From NCBI GenBank assembly GCA_900468625.1, contig UBUL01000018.1, positions 531,315 to 595,314 of the forward strand: a stretch of 64,000 nt of DNA, given 5' to 3'. The notes under the pieces are model-generated. The model worked only from the letters and a program-made list of their open reading frames with translations, had not been told where the DNA came from and did not search any database. Each line of letters begins with the position of its first letter. Within the stretch, counting starts at the first letter, position 1. The stretch is from Hyphomicrobiales bacterium. Its GTDB lineage: Bacteria > Pseudomonadota > Alphaproteobacteria > Rhizobiales > Rhizobiaceae. Below, one piece after another: positions 57,820 through 64,000 of this stretch. A program made the position numbers and the translations under genes.

Positions 57820-58494
57820 TTACTGGATAACGATAACCTTGGTGCTGCGGCCCGGAAGAACGCGGCTGTAGAGATCGATCACGTCCTGATTGATCAGGCG
57901 GATGCAGCCGGAGGAGGCAGCCGTGCCGATCGAAGCCCATTCCGGCGTGCCGTGCAGGCGGAACAGGGTGTCCTGGCCCTTTTCATTGTAGAGATACATG
58001 GCGCGCGCACCGAGCGGGTTCGACAGGCCCGGGTTCATGCCACCGTCGACATACTTGGCGATTTCTGGACGGCGAACAGCCATTTCCTTGGGCGGATGCC
58101 AATTCGGCCATTCCTGCTTCCAGGCCACGTATGCGGTGCCGGACCAGGAGAAGCCTTGCTTGCCGACGCCGATGCCGTAGCGCATCGCTTCGCCATTGCC
58201 GAGGATGTAATAGAGATGACGCTCGCGCGTATTGACGATGATCGTGCCTTCAGCCTCATCCGTCTTGTATTCGACGATCTGACGGCGGAATTGCGGCTTC
58301 ACCTTCTGGATCGGGATTGCCGGCAGCTGGAAGCCGTTGTCGCTCGTGACGCCGTAGTCGCCATCGAAAGTCTTGATGGTCTCGGTGGCCGAATTTGCGG
58401 TTGCGGCCGGCGCAGCTGCGGCGGTGGTGGCATAGCCAGCCGATGCGAGCGTTGCGACAAGGCCGAGTGCGGTCATAGCATTACGGATGCGCAT
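57820..58494 (-). CDS. L,D-transpeptidase (YkuD domain)
   Basis: This is a 224-residue secreted enzyme that makes 3-3 crosslinks in peptidoglycan or attaches proteins to it. It starts MRIRNAMTALGLVATLASAG, a signal peptide with a likely cut after the Ala-rich run near residue 30. The YkuD domain covers about 85-224 (GTIIVNTRERHLYYILGNGE). The active site has His181 in FRLHGTPEWASIG and Cys197 in ASSGCIRLINQDVIDLYSRV. I chose ATG 58494 because the longer frame adds residues before the signal peptide. It stands alone with its own terminator. Confidence 0.95.
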   Translation of the reverse strand: MRIRNAMTALGLVATLASAGYATTAAAAPAATANSATETIKTFDGDYGVTSDNGFQLPAIPIQKVKPQFRRQIVEYKTDEAEGTIIVNTRERHLYYILGNGEAMRYGIGVGKQGFSWSGTAYVAWKQEWPNWHPPKEMAVRRPEIAKYVDGGMNPGLSNPLGARAMYLYNEKGQDTLFRLHGTPEWASIGTAASSGCIRLINQDVIDLYSRVLPGRSTKVIVIQ

Positions 58495-58675
58495 GGAAGT
58501 CTCTCGAAATTTCGTGGCGGGAAACGGATGGTTATCTACCATCTTTGTCTACGGTTTATTTTCCATTAAACTTGGCTTTGCAAGCTGCTCTGGCCCTACA
58601 AAAATAGCGCCGGCGCGCAAATTAGAAGGACATGGTTTTTTTGCAACAACGCTTGGCCCGTCCCTGAGACAATTC

Positions 58676-59164
58676 ATGACGATTTTGAACGTTTACAATA
58701 ACAATCCGTTAATAGATGGCCGGCAGTCGGAAAGGGCCATGCTTGTACGCAAGGGCGTACAACTATTATTGCACGACATGCGCCATGCCGTCTTGCCGGA
58801 GTTGCCGCTTGCCAGCGGCCGGCGCGCCGATCTCATCACCGTTTCGGAAAAGGGCGAAATCTGGATCATCGAGATCAAGACGTCGATCGAGGATTTCCGC
58901 GTCGATCGCAAATGGCCCGAATACCGGCAGCATTGCGACAGGATGTTTTTTGCCACGCATAAGGACGTGCCGCTGGATATCTTTCCGGAGGATTGCGGGC
59001 TGTTTCTGTCGGACGGTTACGGCGCCCACATGCTGCGCGAAGCGCCGGAGCATCGCCTGCCGCCGGCGACGCGCAAGTCGGTGACGCTCAATTTCTCGCG
59101 TGTGGCCGCCCAGCGCCTGATGCTGGCCGAGTGGGCGGCCGGCAAGTCGTTTTCCTCGGAATGA
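58676..59164 (+). CDS. mmcB: MmcB family DNA repair protein
   Basis: The 162-residue protein matches MmcB (formerly DUF1052), a damage-inducible DNA repair protein in Caulobacter and relatives. The putative PD-(D/E)xK nuclease core is SGRRADLITVSEKGEIWIIE, followed by IKTSIEDFRVDRKWPEY. The Asp and Glu-x-Lys residues are in place. I chose ATG 58676 (MTILNVYNNNPLIDGRQSER), where family similarity begins. No clear LexA box was recognised upstream by eye. It is convergent with actR, with 3 bp between stops. Confidence 0.88.
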   Translation: MTILNVYNNNPLIDGRQSERAMLVRKGVQLLLHDMRHAVLPELPLASGRRADLITVSEKGEIWIIEIKTSIEDFRVDRKWPEYRQHCDRMFFATHKDVPLDIFPEDCGLFLSDGYGAHMLREAPEHRLPPATRKSVTLNFSRVAAQRLMLAEWAAGKSFSSE

Positions 59165-59167
59165 GCC

Positions 59168-59755
59168 CTATTTCGGCGCGCGCTTGGCAAGGATGCGCTG
59201 CAGCGTCCTGCGATGCATGTTGAGGCGCCGGGCGGTCTCGGAAACATTGCGTTCGCACATCTCGTAGACGCGCTGGATATGTTCCCAGCGCACCCGGTCG
59301 GCCGACATTGGGTTCTCGGGCACTTCCGCCTTTTCGCCCGGGCGCTGCGTCAGCGCGGCATAGACGTCGTCGGCATCTGCCGGCTTGGCGAGATAGTCGA
59401 GCGCGCCAAGCTTGACGGCGGTCACCGCCGTCGCGATGTTGCCATAGCCGGTCAGCACGACGATATGCGTGTCGTCCCGCTTTTGCCTGATCGCCTCGAT
59501 GACGTCGAGGCCGTTGCCGTCGCCGAGGCGGAGGTCGACGACCGCGTATTTCGGCGGGTTGGCTTTGGTCTTGGCGACACCTTCCGCTACCGACTCCGCC
59601 GTCTCCACGATAAAGCCCCGCGTTTCCATCGCGCGCGCCAGCCGGCGCAGGAAAGGGCCATCGTCGTCTACGATCAGCAATGTCGCATCCGCGCCGACAT
59701 GGGCTGCGGCGTCCTTGTCCCCGGCATGCGGGGCAGCAAGCTCTTTGTTCGTCAT
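59168..59755 (-). CDS. actR: redox response regulator ActR (RegA/PrrA family)
   Basis: ActR is the response regulator partner of ActS and controls acid tolerance, CO2 and nitrogen fixation, and redox metabolism in rhizobia. The 195-residue protein has a receiver domain (LLIVDDDGPFLRRLARAMET) with Asp74 in YAVVDLRLGDGNG. A Fis-type helix-turn-helix (NVSETARRLNMHRRTLQRIL) lies at the C-terminus, as in RegA/PrrA. I chose ATG 59755 (MTNKELAAPH). It lies 75 bp downstream of actS on the same strand. Confidence 0.95.
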   Translation of the reverse strand: MTNKELAAPHAGDKDAAAHVGADATLLIVDDDGPFLRRLARAMETRGFIVETAESVAEGVAKTKANPPKYAVVDLRLGDGNGLDVIEAIRQKRDDTHIVVLTGYGNIATAVTAVKLGALDYLAKPADADDVYAALTQRPGEKAEVPENPMSADRVRWEHIQRVYEMCERNVSETARRLNMHRRTLQRILAKRAPK

Positions 59756-59830
59756 TCTATCTTCTATCCCGGCGATCATCCGCCTGCATATTCCATCGAT
59801 TTTGACGGGAGCTGTTTTAAGCCGTGAAAA

Positions 59831-61168
59831 TCATTTTGTCGAATTACTGTCGATCAACATGCGCGGCCATTCGACGCGGACGCGCGCACCCGGTGTCTCC
59901 GGATCTCGGTTGCCGAAGGAAAGCGTGGCGCCGGAGCGCTCGAGCAGCGTCTTGGCGATGAAGAGGCCGAGCCCGAGCCCGCCTGCGGTATCGTCGCGCT
60001 GGCGAGAGGTGACATAAGGTTCGCCGATCCGTGCCAGTATTTCCGGCGAATAGCCGTTGCCGTCGTCTTCTATGGAGATGGTCAGCATATCGGCAGTGTA
60101 CTCCACGGTGACGGTCACCGTCTTGCGGGCATAGTCGACGGCGTTCTCGATCAGGTTGCCGAGCCCGTACATGATCCCGGCATTGCGTGACAGAACCGGC
60201 TCGCCGGCGCGCGGGCTCTTTTCGATGAATTCCAGGTTGATTCCGAACTCCCGATGCGGCGCGATGATCTCCTCCATCATGGAGGATAGCGTCAGGTGGC
60301 GCATATGCGCCTCGTCTTCGGCGGAAAGCGTCGTCAGCCGCCGCAGGATGTCGCGGCAACGCTCGCTCTGGCTGCGCAGCAGGGCCACATCCTCGCGGAA
60401 ACGGTCGTCCTGGCTCAGTTCGCGTTCCATCTCCTTGGCGACGACGCTGATCGTCGCAAGCGGCGTGCCGAGTTCGTGTGCGGCCGCCGCCGCCAGCCCG
60501 TCGAGCTGCGACAGGTGCTTTTCCCGCTGCAGCACCAGCTCTGTTGCCGCGAGCGCATCCGCCAGCTGCGAGGCCTCCATGGAGACGCGATAGGCATAGA
60601 AGGCGGCAAAGGCCATGGTGGAAGCGATGGAGCACCAGACTCCAAGCTGCATGACGCTATGTACGTTGACAGCGACGCCTCCATACCACGGTAGCGGGAA
60701 GGGCGAGAAGGCAAGGCCGGTGATGCAGATCATCGCAAGTCCGATCAGCGGCATGCTATAGCGGATCGGTTGCGAGGCGAAGGAAATGATGACGGGCACG
60801 CAGACCAGCGCCGAGAAAGGGTTGGCAAGCCCACCGGTGATCAGCAGCAGTCCGCAGAGCTGCAGAAGGTCGAGGCTGAGGAGAGCGAAGGCCGCCGGCG
60901 GTTCCAGCCGGTGCGTCGGCGGATAGCGCAGCGTCAGGAAGAAGTTGATCCAGGCAAGGCAGGCGATCAGCACACCGCAAGGCAGGAGGGGCATGGGGAA
61001 TTTCAGCCAGAAAGCGACGATCATGACCGTCACCGTCTGGCCGCCGACTGCAAGCCAGCGCAGGCGCACCAGCGTCTGCAGCCTCAGCCGGCGACTGGTA
61101 TGGTGGCCCTCCTGCGCCGTCATCTCGGCTTCGGAGAGTTTTTCCAGTCCTCGGAAAAAGCGTGCCAT
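59831..61168 (-). CDS. actS: redox sensor histidine kinase ActS (RegB/PrrB family)
   Basis: ActS is a membrane sensor kinase with several membrane segments between about residues 40 and 195. The RegB quinone-site motif GGLANPF is at 112-118. The H-box AAAAHELGTPLATISVVAK has His231. SQSERCRDILRRL has Cys271, at the place of the redox-sensing cysteine of RegB. HATPase motifs are NLIENAVDYARK, EDDGNGYSPE and GGLGLGLFIAKTLLE. I chose ATG 61168 (MARFFRGLEK), 2 bp after the hrpB stop. It signals to ActR. Confidence 0.95.
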   Translation of the reverse strand: MARFFRGLEKLSEAEMTAQEGHHTSRRLRLQTLVRLRWLAVGGQTVTVMIVAFWLKFPMPLLPCGVLIACLAWINFFLTLRYPPTHRLEPPAAFALLSLDLLQLCGLLLITGGLANPFSALVCVPVIISFASQPIRYSMPLIGLAMICITGLAFSPFPLPWYGGVAVNVHSVMQLGVWCSIASTMAFAAFYAYRVSMEASQLADALAATELVLQREKHLSQLDGLAAAAAHELGTPLATISVVAKEMERELSQDDRFREDVALLRSQSERCRDILRRLTTLSAEDEAHMRHLTLSSMMEEIIAPHREFGINLEFIEKSPRAGEPVLSRNAGIMYGLGNLIENAVDYARKTVTVTVEYTADMLTISIEDDGNGYSPEILARIGEPYVTSRQRDDTAGGLGLGLFIAKTLLERSGATLSFGNRDPETPGARVRVEWPRMLIDSNSTK

Positions 61169-61170
61169 CG

Positions 61171-63648
61171 TCAGGTCCCCCGTGGCTTGGCGCGTGTGGT
61201 CGGCAAAGCGCCGGCCGGGTCTTCCGGCCAAGGGTGCCTTGGGTAACGCCCGCGCATGTCCGCGCGTACGTCTTTCCAGGAGCCGGCCCAGAAGCCGGGC
61301 AGGTCGCGCGTCGTCTGGATCGGCCGGTGCGCCGGCGATGTCAACTCCAGCACCAGCGGCAACCGGCCGCCGCCGATCGCCGGATGCTGTTTCAGCCCGA
61401 AGAGCTCCTGAACGCGAATGGTCAAGAGCGGTTCCTCGCCATCATACTGAATCAGGTGGCGCTGGCCGGTCGGCGCTTCGAAATGCGTCGGCGCCATCCG
61501 GGCGAGATCGCGCTGCAGCTCGTGCGGCACCAGCGACATCAGCCCGTTGGAGAGCCCACCGGCTGAGATATCGGAAAGACCGCGCGCGTCGCTCTGAAAC
61601 GGTGTGAACCATTCTCCCAGCCGGGCAGCCAAGGCTTCGTCGCTCATGTCGGGCCAAGGCTCGCCGATCGTCCGATGCAGGAAGCCGATCCTGTCCCGCA
61701 GCTGCATGGCCTCCTTGGAGAAAGGCAGAACACCGATCCCCAGTTCGCGAACGCCTTCGGCCAGCGCCGTCGCAGCCTGCTCGCCAATGGGCCGCGGCAG
61801 GGGCGTTTCCTCGAAGATAATGGCGCCGAGCCGCGTCGCCCGCCGCGCCCGCACCTGCCGGCTCGCTCTGTCGAAAAAGCTCTGGTCTTCGGTGCGGATC
61901 TCGCCCGGCAAATGCTCTTCGACATCGGCCCGGGACACTTCCGCCGCCGCTAGAATCCGCGCCTGTGCCGCCCGGCCGGTCAGGTCAGCGATCACGAGCA
62001 TCTGCGAGCCGGCGAGCCTCTCGGTCTCCGGCAGTTCCGCGCCGCGCCCGTTTGCCATGACGAAACGGCCTCGTCCGCCACGCTGCAGGGCGATGCGATC
62101 GGGAAAAGCATGCAGCAGCAACGAGCCGGCAAGGGAAGGGGCTGCGGAGGCAGCAGCGCCATTGCCGCCGGCTGCGGAAGCAAGCCTGCCGGCCAGCCGG
62201 CGCGCCGCCTCCGCCCGCTCACTCTTTTCCATCTTGAAGCGCCGCAACCGGTCTTCCAGATCGATGCTCTGTCCGCCGAGCCCCTGTTCCGTCAGCAGCA
62301 CGGCGAGCAGCGCCGCCTCGCGGGCCTGGCCGAATTCGGCCGCCGAAATCACCATGGCCGCCAGCCGCGGCGGCAAGGCGAGCTCGCGCATCAATCGGCC
62401 GCGCGCCGTCAGCCCGTTTTCCGCGTCGAGCGCACCCAGCTGCCGCAGCAAGGCCCGCGCCTCCGCAAGCGTCGTTGCCGGTGGCTGATCGACGAATGCC
62501 AGCGCTGCCGGATCCTGCACGCCCCAATGCGCGAGATCGAGCGCCAGCCCGGAAAGGTCGCTTGAAAGGATCTGCGGCGGCGTAAAGGCTGGAAGCGCCG
62601 CCGTCTGTCCGGGATGCCACAGGCGGATGGCGATGCCCGGCTCGGTTCGCCCGGCGCGGCCGGCCCGCTGGTCGGCCGAGGCGCGCGACACGCGCACGGT
62701 CTCCAGCCGCGTGATGCTGGTCGAGGCCTCGAAGACGGGCAAGCGCTGGAGACCGCTGTCGATAACGATCCGCACGCCGTCAATCGTAATGGAGGTCTCG
62801 GCGATCGAAGTCGCCAGCACGATCTTGCGTGTGCCCTGCGCGGCTGGCTTTATCGCCGCATCCTGTTCCTTCTGGCTGAGATTGCCATAAAGCGGTGCTA
62901 TCATCGTCTCCGGCCCAAAGCGCCCCTCGAGCCGTTCCACCGTCCGTGTAATTTCCACTTGTCCGGGCAGGAAGGCAAGGATCGAGCCCTGTTCGCGCGC
63001 ATGCGCATCGAAGATCGCCCGCGTCACCGTATCCTCGATCCGCTCTCCCGCCGGCCGATCCTGATGGCGGATGTCGATCGGAAAGCTGCGGCCCATGCTT
63101 TCGATGACGGGCGGATGGTCAAGCAGTGCAGCGACGCGCTCCACATCCAGGGTCGCAGACATGGCAAGGATGCGCAGATCCTCGCGCAATGCCGATTGCA
63201 CGTCGAGCGCCAGCGCCAGGCCGAAATCCGCATCCAGCGAGCGCTCGTGGAATTCGTCGAAGATCACGGTGGAGATACCGGAGAGCTCTGGGTCGTCGAG
63301 GATCATGCGCGCGAACACGCCTTCCGTGACTACCTCGATGCGGGTCTCGGCAGAGATGCGGTTGTCGAGCCGCATGCGATAGCCGACGGTATCGCCGACT
63401 TGTTCGGTCAGCAGTGAGGCCATGCGGGCAGCCGCAGCCCTCGCCGCCAGGCGCCGCGGTTCCAGAACAATGATCTTGCCATCGCCGCGCCAGGCCTGCC
63501 CTAAGAGATAAAGGGGCACCAGCGTCGTCTTGCCGGCGCCGGGTGGCGCCGAAAGCACTGCACGCCGCTCTTTGGTGAGCGCCACACCGATATCGGCAAG
63601 CACATGCGAGACCGGCAGCTCCGGCAATGAAGGCACTCTATATGTCAC
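61171..63648 (-). CDS. hrpB: ATP-dependent RNA helicase HrpB
   Basis: HrpB is a DEAH-type helicase of unclear physiological role. The protein, about 825 residues, has Walker A VLSAPPGAGKTTLVPLYLL, EPRRLAARAAAARMASLL, and the DExH box as VIFDEFHERSLDADF. SAT motif is LRILAMSATLD, followed by VLATSIAETSITIDGVRIV and ASADQRAGRAGRTEPG. The HrpB-specific C-terminal domain follows to the end. I propose GTG 63648, which overlaps the stop of a small upstream ORF (GTGA); the frame is open to 63696. actS follows 2 bp downstream. Confidence 0.93.
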   Translation of the reverse strand: MTYRVPSLPELPVSHVLADIGVALTKERRAVLSAPPGAGKTTLVPLYLLGQAWRGDGKIIVLEPRRLAARAAAARMASLLTEQVGDTVGYRMRLDNRISAETRIEVVTEGVFARMILDDPELSGISTVIFDEFHERSLDADFGLALALDVQSALREDLRILAMSATLDVERVAALLDHPPVIESMGRSFPIDIRHQDRPAGERIEDTVTRAIFDAHAREQGSILAFLPGQVEITRTVERLEGRFGPETMIAPLYGNLSQKEQDAAIKPAAQGTRKIVLATSIAETSITIDGVRIVIDSGLQRLPVFEASTSITRLETVRVSRASADQRAGRAGRTEPGIAIRLWHPGQTAALPAFTPPQILSSDLSGLALDLAHWGVQDPAALAFVDQPPATTLAEARALLRQLGALDAENGLTARGRLMRELALPPRLAAMVISAAEFGQAREAALLAVLLTEQGLGGQSIDLEDRLRRFKMEKSERAEAARRLAGRLASAAGGNGAAASAAPSLAGSLLLHAFPDRIALQRGGRGRFVMANGRGAELPETERLAGSQMLVIADLTGRAAQARILAAAEVSRADVEEHLPGEIRTEDQSFFDRASRQVRARRATRLGAIIFEETPLPRPIGEQAATALAEGVRELGIGVLPFSKEAMQLRDRIGFLHRTIGEPWPDMSDEALAARLGEWFTPFQSDARGLSDISAGGLSNGLMSLVPHELQRDLARMAPTHFEAPTGQRHLIQYDGEEPLLTIRVQELFGLKQHPAIGGGRLPLVLELTSPAHRPIQTTRDLPGFWAGSWKDVRADMRGRYPRHPWPEDPAGALPTTRAKPRGT

Positions 63649-63791
63649 GCCTGCCGGCTCCGTATTGCATCGAGTAGGATGGTGCCGGATCCGCATTGCA
63701 CAACAGTCGGCAAGATGGGGCTCTGGCCGCGATCGAGGTCGGCCGGAGGCAACGCGGTCTGCGCCGGCTCTTTCCTAAGAGACAACATGCT
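63645..63791 (-). CDS. possible 48-residue ORF coupled to hrpB
   Basis: This is a short frame beginning MLSLRKEPAQTALPPADLDR and ending ILLDAIRSRQA. In favour: AAGGA stands 8 nt before the ATG at 63791, its codon third positions are GC-rich like the neighbours, and its stop overlaps the proposed hrpB GTG start (GTGA). I recognise no family, membrane segment or motif. It could be a leader that couples translation to hrpB or simply chance. A longer frame reaches 63950. Confidence 0.35.
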   Translation of the reverse strand, partial: SMLSLRKEPAQTALPPADLDRGQSPILPTVVQCGSGTILLDAIRSRQA

Positions 63792-64000
63792 CCGTTTCCT
63801 TATGTCTTCGATGTCTATTAGGTCCTGAGCGTGTGCCTGGCAATGAGACGTCGAGGGCATATGCCCGCGGAGCCGTTGGAACCGGTTAGCGAGCGTTAAT
63901 CTGAGCGATTCCGGCAGGAGCCGCAAAATGAATCCGGAAATCGCATGCAATCGGGTAAAAACCTCTGCGATTTTTGCACAACATACAAAAACCTGTTGTG

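Noticed and set aside
63928..64000. Possible start of a plus-strand gene running off the window (MNPEIACNRVKTSAIF)
   Set aside because: There is an AGGAG 8 nt upstream and the frame is open to the end, but only 24 codons are visible and nothing is recognisable, so it is not listed as a gene.

Overview
The window is a stretch of core chromosome from an alphaproteobacterium of the Rhizobiaceae (Rhizobium/Agrobacterium/Sinorhizobium group). The evidence is the gene set and its order: chvI-chvG-hprK-EIIA-HPr divergent from pckA, trpFBA-accD-folC, hisB-DUF2628-hisHAF-hisE-coaA, actR/actS, a DivL-type tyrosine pseudo-kinase, MmcB and DUF1402. High third-position GC and rhizobial intergenic mosaic repeats agree with this. 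No tRNA, rRNA, CRISPR array, insertion sequence or prophage was seen.

Layout. 1-6.2 kb: fxsA divergent from a coupled timA-like/mltA/smr/xre string, then gyrB. 6.2-16.5 kb is the more accessory part: nitroreductase with DUF2218, a glutathionyl-hydroquinone reductase, a PLP decarboxylase, an FAH-family hydrolase, a PHA depolymerase, DUF2852, a YgjP-like metallopeptidase, and an HxlR regulator divergent from an SDR and a zinc-free alcohol dehydrogenase. 16.5-21.7 kb: trpF-trpB-trpA-accD-folC. 22-40 kb is one long minus-strand block. In transcription order it holds chvI, chvG, hprK, EIIA-Man, HPr, ahcY, divL, a tsaE-amgK fusion, murU, addB, addA and trxA. 40-48 kb: pckA, arfB, alkB, then the minus-strand his operon ending in coaA. 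48-57.5 kb, plus strand: hslV-hslU, a DUF1402 protein, an orphan cytochrome P450, a hydantoinase/oxoprolinase-like protein and malate synthase G. 57.8-64 kb: an L,D-transpeptidase, mmcB, actR, actS and hrpB, with a possible small ORF coupled to hrpB.

How the parts work together. The minus-strand block combines envelope and carbon sensing (ChvG/ChvI plus the sugar-transport-free PTS proteins HprK, EIIA and HPr), methyl-cycle maintenance (AhcY), cell-cycle control (DivL), peptidoglycan sugar recycling (AmgK and MurU) and recombination repair (AddAB). The PTS/ChvGI cluster faces pckA, the entry step of gluconeogenesis. Malate synthase and the PHA depolymerase add acetate and storage-carbon metabolism. 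ActR/ActS is a redox two-component system.

Nothing here is clearly a new defence or mobile system. The most useful signals are the Tyr-for-His DivL, the TsaE-AmgK fusion beside MurU, candidate operators upstream of ahcY, pckA and the SDR gene, an AccD that lacks its zinc-ribbon cysteines, and several families of palindromic intergenic repeats.
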